From: Allorhizobium borbori
GTDB taxonomy: Bacteria; Pseudomonadota; Alphaproteobacteria; Rhizobiales; Rhizobiaceae
DNA: 64,000 nucleotides
Direction: 5' to 3'
NCBI RefSeq assembly: GCF_014196535.1
Contig: NZ_JACIDU010000006.1
Location: 62,001-126,000 of the forward strand
Shown: piece by piece, positions 1-7,105 of the stretch
How positions within the stretch are numbered: position 1 is the first letter of the stretch
Layout: the number at the start of each line of letters is the position of its first letter
The notes under the pieces: model-generated
What the model was told of the DNA's origin: nothing
Database searches by the model: none
The model's input: the letters and a program-made list of their open reading frames with translations, nothing else
Made by a program: the position numbers and the translations under genes

Positions 1-982
1 AGGCCTGAAGTTGCGGCGAATGCGCGCCAAGGGGCACATAGGCGATGGCGTGGCGGGCAAGCGCGCCGCGTGCTTCCGCAAGGTTGCTACAGACCGGAAT
101 ACCGGCGAGGGAGGCGGCCAGTTCGAACTTTCCGCCCTCTTTCCCCCCGCCGTGGCTGCCGTGCAGCAACACCCGGTATCCGTCTCCGGCGACAAGCCGT
201 GCGGCATGCAGGAACCACGGTGCTGTTCTGACTTTCGGGGAGATATAGGCCGGCCAGTCCATGTCGACATGCAGTCCCGTGGCGGGTGCCGTGCCGATCC
301 GCGCGCGGGCGGCGGTAATGAAGCCCGCCACCTCCGCGGCCGTTACACCGCGATAGCCGATGGCCGTCAGCAGCGCGCCGAGCTGGATCGGATCGGCATC
401 GCCGGCGAGGACAATCGCCATTGCATCCTCCGCTTCCTGCTGGGTCAGCGGCCTGCTGCGGCCCGCACCGGCGGCGGTCGTCGCGATGTATTTCGCCAAC
501 CGTTTTTCGGGTTGGGCGTTGTGGCCGATCCGCGCCAGCTTGTTGGCGACATCCATCGGCCCCGGCTCCCCCTGCAGAAGACTGGCGCGGCGCACGGTCA
601 GCGGCATCGGCCTGAACAAAGGCTCCTGTTCCCAGTCTTCGGCGGGGGCGGTCCGCGGTGGCACCGTTTCGGCGGCGGCCATCAGGGCTTCCATTTCCAC
701 CGCGACGGCGCGTACCCGCGGGCGGAGGCTTTCCGCAAAGGGGGTCGGGACCAGGCCCTTGCCGGTGCGGTTGAAGAGCGGGTCGCGATAAATATCGCGA
801 AGCTGGGATAACATGCGGCTGACAGCCGGACTTTGCAGGCCAAGACCGGCCGCAGCACCGCTGACGCTACCCTCCCGCAACAAGGCGTCGAGAACAACGA
901 GCAGCCGAAGCTGACCCAGCCGGTCGGGTTCGCTGCCTTTACCGGTCGGCCTTGGTTCGCTGCGTCGGCTGGAAGGCGTCAT
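1..982 (-). CDS. LysR-type HTH fused to TrpD-like glycosyltransferase family 3 protein (C-terminus beyond window)
   Basis: Reading the minus strand from the ATG at 982 gives 327 residues with no stop before the left edge, so the C-terminus is missing. Residues about 15-80 are a LysR-type winged HTH (LRLLVVLDALLREGSVSGAA, then SPAVSRMLSQLR and DPLFNRTGKGL). Instead of a LysR effector domain, residues from about 125 on resemble the anthranilate phosphoribosyltransferase fold: a helical N-domain with LTQQEAEDAMAIVLAG, then DMDWPAY and the glycine-rich loop HGSHGGGKEGGKFELA. TrpD-like proteins such as YbiB are known to bind nucleic acid, so a regulatory rather than biosynthetic role is plausible; this is inference. 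It diverges from the TonB receptor, 145 bp away. Domain recognition is good; function is unknown. Confidence 0.75.
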   Translation of the reverse strand, partial: MTPSSRRSEPRPTGKGSEPDRLGQLRLLVVLDALLREGSVSGAAAGLGLQSPAVSRMLSQLRDIYRDPLFNRTGKGLVPTPFAESLRPRVRAVAVEMEALMAAAETVPPRTAPAEDWEQEPLFRPMPLTVRRASLLQGEPGPMDVANKLARIGHNAQPEKRLAKYIATTAAGAGRSRPLTQQEAEDAMAIVLAGDADPIQLGALLTAIGYRGVTAAEVAGFITAARARIGTAPATGLHVDMDWPAYISPKVRTAPWFLHAARLVAGDGYRVLLHGSHGGGKEGGKFELAASLAGIPVCSNLAEARGALARHAIAYVPLGAHSPQLQA

Positions 983-1010
983 GGGTCCACCCAAATTGCG
1001 ATATTTCAAA

Positions 1011-1027
1011 TTTAGAAACGTTATAAA
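1011..1027. promoter_or_regulatory. Irr-type iron control element (ICE)
   Basis: The 17-mer TTTAGAAACGTTATAAA matches the alphaproteobacterial Irr box, TTTAGAA-N3-TTCTAAA, at 13 of 14 defined positions. It lies 100 bp upstream of the siderophore receptor start and 28 bp upstream of the divergent LysR/TrpD fusion, so it could serve either gene. Irr is known to activate uptake genes under iron limitation. Binding here is inference. Confidence 0.65.
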
Positions 1028-1127
1028 ACTTCGAACTTGATCCCTCCTGGCTTCCTAAATAAGTCGACAAATACGCTCAACTTAAAAGTCGGGCTGTCAC
1101 TAAAAATTGAGATTCAGGGGTAGAGCT

Positions 1128-3182
1128 ATGCGAAACGGTTGCGGATGGGCACGCGCCATCGAAACGAAGCGGGCTGGATCGGCCGGCCATCGGCGTATCG
1201 GAAAGAGGCTTCTGGCAGCCGTGAGCGGCATGGCGCTTTCGCTGCCGGCCATCGCTCTCGCTCAGGAAGCCGATGACGCCACGTTGCTCGAAGCCATCGT
1301 GGTCACGGCGGGCGGCTATGAACAGACGATCAAGGAAGCGCCGGCCAGCATCTCGGTCATCGGCCAGGACGACCTGAAAAAGAAGGCCGTTGCCGATCTC
1401 AGCGAAGCCATTCGCACCGTTCCGGGTGTCAATGTCGGTTTCGGCAGCAACGGTACGCGCGGCATCAGCATGCGCGGCCTTGGCAGCAGCTACACGCTGA
1501 TCCTGATCGACGGCAAGCGCGTCAATGCGGGGGCAACCACGCTTCGCAAGTACAACGGCGACCTGAACTGGGTGCCGCTTGACGCCATCGAGCGGATCGA
1601 GGTGGTGCGCGGGCCGATGTCCACCCTTTACGGATCGGATGCCATGGGCGGCGTCGTGAACATCATCACCAAGAAGGCCAGCAACCGCTGGACCGGTTCG
1701 TTGACCAGCGAGGCCTTGCTGCCCGCCAGCGCCGCCACCGGCAAGACACATCGTCTCGGCGGGTATGTCAGCGGACCTGTTCTCAAGGATCTGATCAGCT
1801 TCTCCGCTTACGGCAATATCAGCCGGCGGCAGGCGGATAACCCGGCCTATTCCAACGACATCGAGGTACCGCGTGGAACCCAGGATTTCGACCTCACCGG
1901 CCGGTTGACCCTTACGCCGACGGACGACCAGACGATCAAGCTGGAGCTTGGCCACGCCCGCGAAAAGTACAACCCCTTTCTCGCGCCCGGTGATGTCGAT
2001 CCCGAGACGTCCATCGAGCGGACGACCGCTTCGCTGGGCCACGAAGGGCAGTGGGAGATCGGCAAGTCGACGACCAATCTCTATTTCGAAGACGCCACGA
2101 ACACCACGAAGACGACGGGTATCGACATCGAATCCCGCAACTATGCGCTCGACAGCAAGCTGGCGCTCGACCCGCTCGACTATTTCTTCACCCATCATCT
2201 CATCGTGGGGGGAGAAGTCCGGCTTGAAAAGCTGAACGATCCGGCCAATCTCGGCAAGTCCAACACGGTGACCGGTTCGACGGGCTCCCCGAAAGCGGAC
2301 TTCTTCACGGGCGCCCTGTTTGCGGAAGACAAGGTCGAGTTCAACGACCGTTTCAGCATGACCGCCGGTCTGCGCTACGATTACCACGAACAGTTCGGCT
2401 CGCATTTCAGCCCTCGCACTTATTTCATGTATGAGCTGACGGATACGGTCGCCCTGCGGACCGGCTGGGCGCAGGCGTTCAAGGCGCCCAATCTGCGCCA
2501 GCTCGATCCGAACTGGGTCACGACGTCACGCGGCCGCGGTTGCGGTGCGGTGGGCGGCCCCTGCGAAATGGTCGGCAACCCGGACCTGAAGCCCGAAACG
2601 AGCAACAGCTTCGAGGTCGGCCTGACCTATGACGACAGCGAATGGAAGGGCGGCCTGACCTATTTCTTCAACGACATGAAGAACAAGATCACCTCGGCCC
2701 GCACCGCTTCGCTCATCCTGCCGAACGGCACCAAATATGTGCAGCAGATCAATGTCGATCGGGCCCGCTCGCAGGGGATCGAGGGAAGCCTCACCATTCC
2801 GGTGCATGCCGACCTGAGCTGGACCAACTCGTTCACCTACCTGCTGGAATCGAAGAACCTTGAGACGAACATGCCGTTGTCGGCGGATCCGGAGCTGTCC
2901 GTGCATTCGGAAGTGACCTGGCGTCCGCGGGAGAACCTGAGCTTCACGGCGTCCTACGACTATTATGGCAAGCAGGTCGATTATGTTTCCACGCCGGAAA
3001 CCCTGATTGCCCAGAATGTCGATCCATATTCGATCTTCAGCATTTCGACGAAGTTCGACATGAACGACAACTTCTCGTTCAAGGCGGGGATCAACAATCT
3101 CTTCGACGCCCAGCCGGCAACGACATCGAACTACAAGGAAGACGGCAGGACTTACTTCCTGTCGATGACCTCGACCTTCTAG
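1128..3182 (+). CDS. FepA-type TonB-dependent catecholate siderophore receptor
   Basis: Outer-membrane gated channel for import of a ferric (probably catecholate) siderophore. The chosen ATG at 1128 follows AGGGG and gives 684 residues; a TTG seven codons earlier is in frame but lacks a ribosome site. A signal peptide ends near residue 47 (IALA|QEAD) and is followed by a TonB-box-like EAIVVTAGG. The plug domain runs to about residue 175 (SMRGLGSSYTLILIDGKRV, IERIEVVRGPMSTLYG, GGVVNIITKK). The barrel carries the FepA-like pair FKAPNLRQLDPNW and GCGAVGGPC before NPDLKPETS, and ends in the terminal Phe typical of barrel proteins. The missing His between FKAP and NPDL argues against a haem receptor. 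An Irr box lies upstream and a RIME-like repeat supplies the stop codon. Confidence 0.88.
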   Translation: MRNGCGWARAIETKRAGSAGHRRIGKRLLAAVSGMALSLPAIALAQEADDATLLEAIVVTAGGYEQTIKEAPASISVIGQDDLKKKAVADLSEAIRTVPGVNVGFGSNGTRGISMRGLGSSYTLILIDGKRVNAGATTLRKYNGDLNWVPLDAIERIEVVRGPMSTLYGSDAMGGVVNIITKKASNRWTGSLTSEALLPASAATGKTHRLGGYVSGPVLKDLISFSAYGNISRRQADNPAYSNDIEVPRGTQDFDLTGRLTLTPTDDQTIKLELGHAREKYNPFLAPGDVDPETSIERTTASLGHEGQWEIGKSTTNLYFEDATNTTKTTGIDIESRNYALDSKLALDPLDYFFTHHLIVGGEVRLEKLNDPANLGKSNTVTGSTGSPKADFFTGALFAEDKVEFNDRFSMTAGLRYDYHEQFGSHFSPRTYFMYELTDTVALRTGWAQAFKAPNLRQLDPNWVTTSRGRGCGAVGGPCEMVGNPDLKPETSNSFEVGLTYDDSEWKGGLTYFFNDMKNKITSARTASLILPNGTKYVQQINVDRARSQGIEGSLTIPVHADLSWTNSFTYLLESKNLETNMPLSADPELSVHSEVTWRPRENLSFTASYDYYGKQVDYVSTPETLIAQNVDPYSIFSISTKFDMNDNFSFKAGINNLFDAQPATTSNYKEDGRTYFLSMTSTF

Positions 3183-3285
3183 AGCATTTCCAGCCGAAGC
3201 CTGCTCGCTTCGGCCTCGGACAATGCGGCAAAAACAGAAGGATAAAGCATTTCCGGTGATCCTGTATTCACCGGACATGCTCTAG
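3180..3285. repeat. RIME-like intergenic mosaic repeat, copy 1
   Basis: A 106-bp element bounded by inverted termini (TAGAGCAT at the left, ATGCTCTA at the right). It contains two perfect hairpins: GCCGAAGC/GCTTCGGC (8-bp stem) and TCCGGTGA/TCACCGGA (8-bp stem). A second copy lies at 33628-33733 with the same order of parts. Terminal TAG of the element is also the stop codon of the receptor gene. The structure agrees with rhizobial intergenic mosaic elements (RIME); the family name is from memory. Confidence 0.8.
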
Positions 3286-3342
3286 GACTGTGGTGAGGGG
3301 GCATGATGCCCCGCAAGGCCAGTGACGCCCGGGGGCCGGACG

Positions 3343-4776
3343 TCACTCCACGGCGCGGTTTGTCTTGCGCACGATGGTGGCGATGTCGACGCCGAGTTCC
3401 TTGGCGGCGGCGCGTTTGGAACCCAGCCGGTCCAGGGCGGCGTTGATGCCCCTTTCCTCGAAGGCCCGCGTCATGTCCTTGAGGGTAAGGCCCACCACGT
3501 CGATTTCCGGCAGGGCGGGCAAGGGGAGGCCGGGCTCGGCCTGCGGCGCGGCGGAGTGCTGCGAGAACGAGGGCGGCAGGTGGTCGGGCGTTGCCAGATC
3601 CGTGGCGACGATATCGAGATAATCGACGATGCTTTTCATCTCGCGCAGATTGCCGGGAAAGCCATGGCGCAAAAGGATGGAGCGGCAGGCGGGCGAGAGC
3701 TTCAGCGCCGCGCCGCGTTCGGTGCTCGCGCGTTCCAGCATCATGTCGAGAATATCGGCCTTGTCGGTGCGGGCGCGCAGCGGGGGAATTTCCACCGGGA
3801 AGGTCGAGAGGCGGTAGAGCAGATCCTTGCGGAAGCCGCCGCTACGGGTCATTTCGGAGAGATCGCGGTTGGTGGCGGTAATCACCCGCGTCTCGATCTT
3901 CTTGGCAACCGAGGAGCCGACCGGCTGGATCGTGCCGTCTTCGAGAAATTTCAACAGTTTGGGCTGGGACGACAGCGGAATTTCACCGATTTCGTCGAGA
4001 AACAGCGTGCCGCCCGCCGCACTTTCGATATAGCCGCGCTTGCCGGCCTGCAGCGCGCCGGTAAAGGCCCCGCGCTCATAGCCGAACATCTCGGATTCAA
4101 ACAGCGTTTCGGGAATGGAGCCGCAATTCACATGGATGAAGGGGCGGCCACGGTCGCCGCCGCTCAGATGCACATGGCGGGCAATGGCCGTCTTGCCGAC
4201 GCCGGATTCGCCCAGAAGCAGAATGCGGAAATTGCGCGCATAGGCCCGCGTCGCCTGCTCGATTTGGAGCTTGAGACTGTCGGGAAAGATCAGCCTTGCG
4301 CTTTCCTTCTGGTCGCTGGCGGAAATGGAGCGGCCCTGCATGCCGCGCTTGCTGCGTTCGGCATTTTCCGGATCACGCAGGAAATAGACGGAAAATCCGG
4401 TCGAGGAGCCCGCCGTCATCAGCATGCGGCGTGTGGCCTGATAGATGCGGCCCGAGGTTTTCGCCCGCACGAGGCCCTGCGAATGGCCGCGCTCGATGGA
4501 GGCGAGGAAATCATTCATGTCGAAATCGGAAAAGCGCAGAAAGGTCGGCAGGGCGTGCGCCTCGAACGGCTGGGAAAGCCGTGCTGCCCGCTCGGCGGCG
4601 ATGTTCAGGAAGACGACGACATCGTCGGGATCGACGATGATGAGAATATCGGTCAGCAGGTTGGCGAAGGCCCGGAAGGCCGCGCTCTGCAGGTTCTGCT
4701 CCCAGGCCTCGCGGGTAAGCGCTTCCGCGCCCCGGACGCCCAGATAGAACTGTGGAATATCGCCCGGTGTGATCAC
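3343..4776 (-). CDS. Sigma-54-dependent transcriptional activator (PAS-AAA+-Fis HTH)
   Basis: Bacterial enhancer-binding protein that would remodel sigma-54 polymerase. GTG at 4776 is chosen because it follows AAAAGGCGA and starts 2 bases past the upstream stop; it gives 477 residues. Residues 1-130 look PAS-like (ILIIVDPDDVVVFLNIAAER) and there is no receiver domain. The AAA+ domain has Walker A GESGVGKT (about 187-194), the sigma-54 contact loop GAFTGA (about 238-243), Walker B GGTLFLDEIGE and the arginine-rich FRKDLLYRLSTFPVEIPPLR. The C-terminal Fis-type HTH is KRAAAKELGVDIATIVRKTN. It is third in an operon after the amidotransferase and PAS genes and is the obvious activator for the paired -24/-12 promoters at 6747 and 7056. 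Confidence 0.9.
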   Translation of the reverse strand: MITPGDIPQFYLGVRGAEALTREAWEQNLQSAAFRAFANLLTDILIIVDPDDVVVFLNIAAERAARLSQPFEAHALPTFLRFSDFDMNDFLASIERGHSQGLVRAKTSGRIYQATRRMLMTAGSSTGFSVYFLRDPENAERSKRGMQGRSISASDQKESARLIFPDSLKLQIEQATRAYARNFRILLLGESGVGKTAIARHVHLSGGDRGRPFIHVNCGSIPETLFESEMFGYERGAFTGALQAGKRGYIESAAGGTLFLDEIGEIPLSSQPKLLKFLEDGTIQPVGSSVAKKIETRVITATNRDLSEMTRSGGFRKDLLYRLSTFPVEIPPLRARTDKADILDMMLERASTERGAALKLSPACRSILLRHGFPGNLREMKSIVDYLDIVATDLATPDHLPPSFSQHSAAPQAEPGLPLPALPEIDVVGLTLKDMTRAFEERGINAALDRLGSKRAAAKELGVDIATIVRKTNRAVE

Positions 4777-4778
4777 GA

Positions 4779-5951
4779 TTATCGCCTTTTCGGTTGGCGG
4801 GTGGTGCGTCGCGGCGCGTCGCCGGCGCGCTCGCGAATGGTCAGAACCGTCCAGGCCTCGCCCTCCGGTCCCGTGATCCTGCGGCTGTGAACGTCGATCA
4901 GCGGCGCATTGCCGTGGCCGCCGGCATTGGCCAGCAGTGACCAGCCGTTTGTCGGCCGCCGGGTGCGGCAATGGGCCAGAATCAGCGCTTCCAGCGTGCG
5001 GCTTTCGGCAAAGGCGGCGGCAAAGGCCTTGTTGCGGCACACGATGCGGCCGGCGGCATCCACCACCATCACCGCATCGGGCAGGCCATCCAGCGCCCGG
5101 CTGATGAGCTTGAAGGCGTTCACCTGCCGGTCGTCGGCCTTGTGCTGCTCGGTCACATCGCGGCAATTGCCCCAAAGCCTGAGCAGGAAGCCGTCGGCGA
5201 TCTCGGCGCGCACGTCGTTGAGAATATATTGCAGTGTGCCGTCGTGCCGTCGGTCGACGCTCAGCGCATCGTCGATGGCATAGTTGGAATTGATGATCTC
5301 TTCCACGAACTGTTCGTTGGCGGCGCTGCGCGGCCAGTAGAGGCGCACATCCTGTTCATTGAAGTCCATCGTTTCCGGAAGCTGATAGATGCGAGCCATG
5401 GCCGGGTTGCACATGCGCCAGACCGACTGGTTCTCGAACACCTGCTGCACCACGTCGGCGCGCGGCAGGGTCGTGTCCACCGGTTCGATGAAGGCGATGC
5501 TCCAGTGGGCCTCGTTGGAGGTTTCCACCATGGATTTCAGCATGCGCACATCGTCTTCCAGCCGGCGGTAATGGTTGCCCACCGGGCCGTAATCGAGCTT
5601 GGCCAGCCGAAGCGCCGGCTCGCCCTGAAAGCGGATGAAGCGGGCGCGCGCCAGCGTGCGGATCGGCCGCCCGCCCGCTCCCAGCAGGGTCAGGTCGATG
5701 GTCGAGGCGTGTTCGGCGCGGCTGCGGTGGCGCAGCAATTGCCGGATTTCGGCAAAGGATTCCACCGTGTAGAAGGCGGCGGCGTCATAGCCGGCCAGGT
5801 CCCGGTCATAGGCGCCGAGAAGTTCGGCCTGCAAGTCGTTCAGCCAGAGAATGCGCCCGTCAAGCGAGATGACATCGACCAGCATGTCCTCCGCCAGTGA
5901 AAGCGAGGCGTCCGGCTGGAACGGCTCCGTGAGGTCCTGAAAATCGCTCAT
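4779..5951 (-). CDS. Multi-PAS sensory protein without output domain
   Basis: A 390-residue soluble protein made almost wholly of PAS-like modules: about residues 20-125 (EDMLVDVISLDGRILWLN), 145-265 (a central module ending WGNCRDVTEQHK, a PAC-like end) and 275-380 (LDGLPDAVMVVDAAGRIVCR). No kinase, GGDEF, EAL or DNA-binding part is visible. It ends 2 bases before the start of the sigma-54 activator, which itself has only one N-terminal PAS-like domain. The inference is that it is a detached sensor subunit gating that activator, comparable in logic to two-protein bEBP control. The ligand is unknown; the context suggests an amine or its gamma-glutamyl derivative. Confidence 0.75.
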   Translation of the reverse strand: MSDFQDLTEPFQPDASLSLAEDMLVDVISLDGRILWLNDLQAELLGAYDRDLAGYDAAAFYTVESFAEIRQLLRHRSRAEHASTIDLTLLGAGGRPIRTLARARFIRFQGEPALRLAKLDYGPVGNHYRRLEDDVRMLKSMVETSNEAHWSIAFIEPVDTTLPRADVVQQVFENQSVWRMCNPAMARIYQLPETMDFNEQDVRLYWPRSAANEQFVEEIINSNYAIDDALSVDRRHDGTLQYILNDVRAEIADGFLLRLWGNCRDVTEQHKADDRQVNAFKLISRALDGLPDAVMVVDAAGRIVCRNKAFAAAFAESRTLEALILAHCRTRRPTNGWSLLANAGGHGNAPLIDVHSRRITGPEGEAWTVLTIRERAGDAPRRTTRQPKRR

Positions 5952-5964
5952 CTTGATTCAGCCG

Positions 5965-6708
5965 TCATGCCAGCCCGTTTCCGGTGATGAAGTTGCGCAT
6001 CATGGCTTCGCAGCCGGGAATGAAAGTGTAGCGCGCGCCCTGCTGCGGGTCGAGTTCGGCCCAGCAGGTCGCCATGCGGTCGCAGGTGGTTTCCGGGTGA
6101 AACTGCACGGAAACCCAGCCGCCGCCGTGGTCGAGCGCTGCCGCCGGCAGGTTGGGGCGGGTGGCGAGCACCGTCGTTCCCTCCGGCACCTCCACCACGC
6201 GGTCGAAATTGCCGAAGAAGAAGCGGGCTTCGTCGTCAAACCCGTCAAACAGGAAATGGGCGCGGCCGGCCTGCGTCCGCGTCACCGGCAGGCTGCCCAC
6301 TTCCGGGCCGGCGGGGGATTTTTCCACCCGTCCGCCAAGCAGCGTGGACATGAGCTGGTGACCGCCGCAAATGCCCATCATCGGCTTGCCGGTTCCGCGC
6401 CAGCGCTTCGCCCAGACGGAAATCGCCTGCTGCCAGGGGTAATTGTCGGAGACGGAGGCGAAGCTGCCGCCGAGAATGACGGCATCGATGGCGTCCAGAT
6501 CCTCGGGCAGGGGCTCGCCCTCATGCGCCTTCACGCCGCGATAATTGATGTGGTCGAGCAGGCCGATATGGTCGAGCAGCGTGGCAAGCGCGCGGGTTTC
6601 GTCGTCGCCATCCTGCACGCGCCGCCAGGTGGCGCGGGAATAGGTGCCCGGCTGGGCGAACTGGGAGATAAAGAGAAGCGTTTTCCTGCTCATGGCCGTG
6701 TCTGTCAT
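5965..6708 (-). CDS. Class I glutamine amidotransferase-like hydrolase
   Basis: A 247-residue stand-alone class I GATase (GMP-synthase type). The nucleophile elbow is GICGGHQL and the His-Glu pair is in VQFHPETT; VILGGSFASV is the usual oxyanion strand. Stand-alone members next to glutamine-synthetase-like ligases (PuuD, AtdA2 and relatives) hydrolyse gamma-glutamyl amides or feed ammonia. With two such ligases across the divergent promoter, release of gamma-glutamate from an oxidised intermediate is the likely role (inference). It is first in the operon with the PAS and sigma-54 genes (13-base gap to the PAS gene), about 28 bases below a sigma-54 promoter. A second ATG at 6693 is possible; neither start has a good ribosome site. 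Confidence 0.8.
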   Translation of the reverse strand: MTDTAMSRKTLLFISQFAQPGTYSRATWRRVQDGDDETRALATLLDHIGLLDHINYRGVKAHEGEPLPEDLDAIDAVILGGSFASVSDNYPWQQAISVWAKRWRGTGKPMMGICGGHQLMSTLLGGRVEKSPAGPEVGSLPVTRTQAGRAHFLFDGFDDEARFFFGNFDRVVEVPEGTTVLATRPNLPAAALDHGGGWVSVQFHPETTCDRMATCWAELDPQQGARYTFIPGCEAMMRNFITGNGLA

Positions 6709-6746
6709 TCCTTGCCCGCGATGCGGCTTTCGTTACCGGTCAATCA

Positions 6747-6761
6747 GCAAGTTTCGTGCCA
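6747..6761 (-). promoter_or_regulatory. Sigma-54 (-24/-12) promoter for the amidotransferase-PAS-activator operon
   Basis: On the minus strand the sequence is TGGCACGAAACTTGC followed by TG, with GG and GC separated by exactly 10 bases; it matches TGGCAC-N5-TTGC at every defined position. Expected start of transcription is near 6735, about 27 bases before the ATG at 6708. Together with the plus-strand copy at 7056 it makes a divergent sigma-54 control region. Since the activator gene lies in this operon, it should be autoregulated. Confidence 0.85.
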
Positions 6762-6996
6762 GCGGTATATCTCTTTGAAATCAACGGCTTGTCTATGGGT
6801 TTCCGGTGGCGTGCTGCAGTTTTGCATAAGAGGCCGTCGATTTTGCAGCGCACGCGCGCCTTTTGCCGCGTTTCGTCGCCGGTCGGGCTCATTTCATCCC
6901 GGTGAGAGGGTGGTCTCGGGCCGTTTCCGGGCGATGCGGGAATGCAGCCGAAAAGGGGTGGCGAAAACGCATCACAGGCCCCGAATTTTCTTGCTC

Positions 6997-7013
6997 TTGC
7001 GCAGTCTGTGCAA
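6997..7013. promoter_or_regulatory. Candidate enhancer (UAS) dyad for the sigma-54 activator
   Basis: TTGCGCAGTCTGTGCAA is an imperfect 17-bp palindrome (7 of 8 base pairs match around the central base). It is the clearest dyad in the 397-bp gene-free interval 6709-7105. Its centre lies about 77 bp before the plus-strand sigma-54 start and about 270 bp before the minus-strand one, both workable enhancer distances. It differs in spacing from the NtrC site (GCAC-N7-GTGC). Other notes on this interval: TTTTGCA occurs at 6820-6826 and 6841-6847 and in inverted form beside the dyad. Confidence 0.55.
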
Positions 7014-7055
7014 AATAATAACATAAAAACAATGCGTTAAAAATCCATCGCAAGA

Positions 7056-7070
7056 TGGCACGGCGCTTGC
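7056..7070 (+). promoter_or_regulatory. Sigma-54 (-24/-12) promoter for the P450-ligase-dehydrogenase operon
   Basis: TGGCACGGCGCTTGC followed by TG matches TGGCAC-N5-TTGC exactly, with GG-N10-GC spacing. Transcription should begin near 7082, giving a 24-base leader that carries the ribosome site GAGAGGG before ATG 7106. Confidence 0.88.
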
Positions 7071-7105
7071 TGCTCTCTCTGCAAAAGAAAAGCCGAGAGG
7101 GAAAC

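Noticed and set aside
1077-2405. 442-residue open frame opposite the siderophore receptor
   Set aside because: Antisense frame kept open by high GC; the plus-strand receptor has full family motifs and a ribosome site, the antisense product matches nothing.
3322-4890. 522-residue open frame opposite the sigma-54 activator
   Set aside because: Gly/Arg-rich shadow translation without recognisable domains; the minus strand has Walker, GAFTGA and HTH motifs.
6997-7013. The dyad as an NtrC binding site
   Set aside because: Half-site spacing differs by two bases from the NtrC consensus, and a dedicated activator gene is adjacent.
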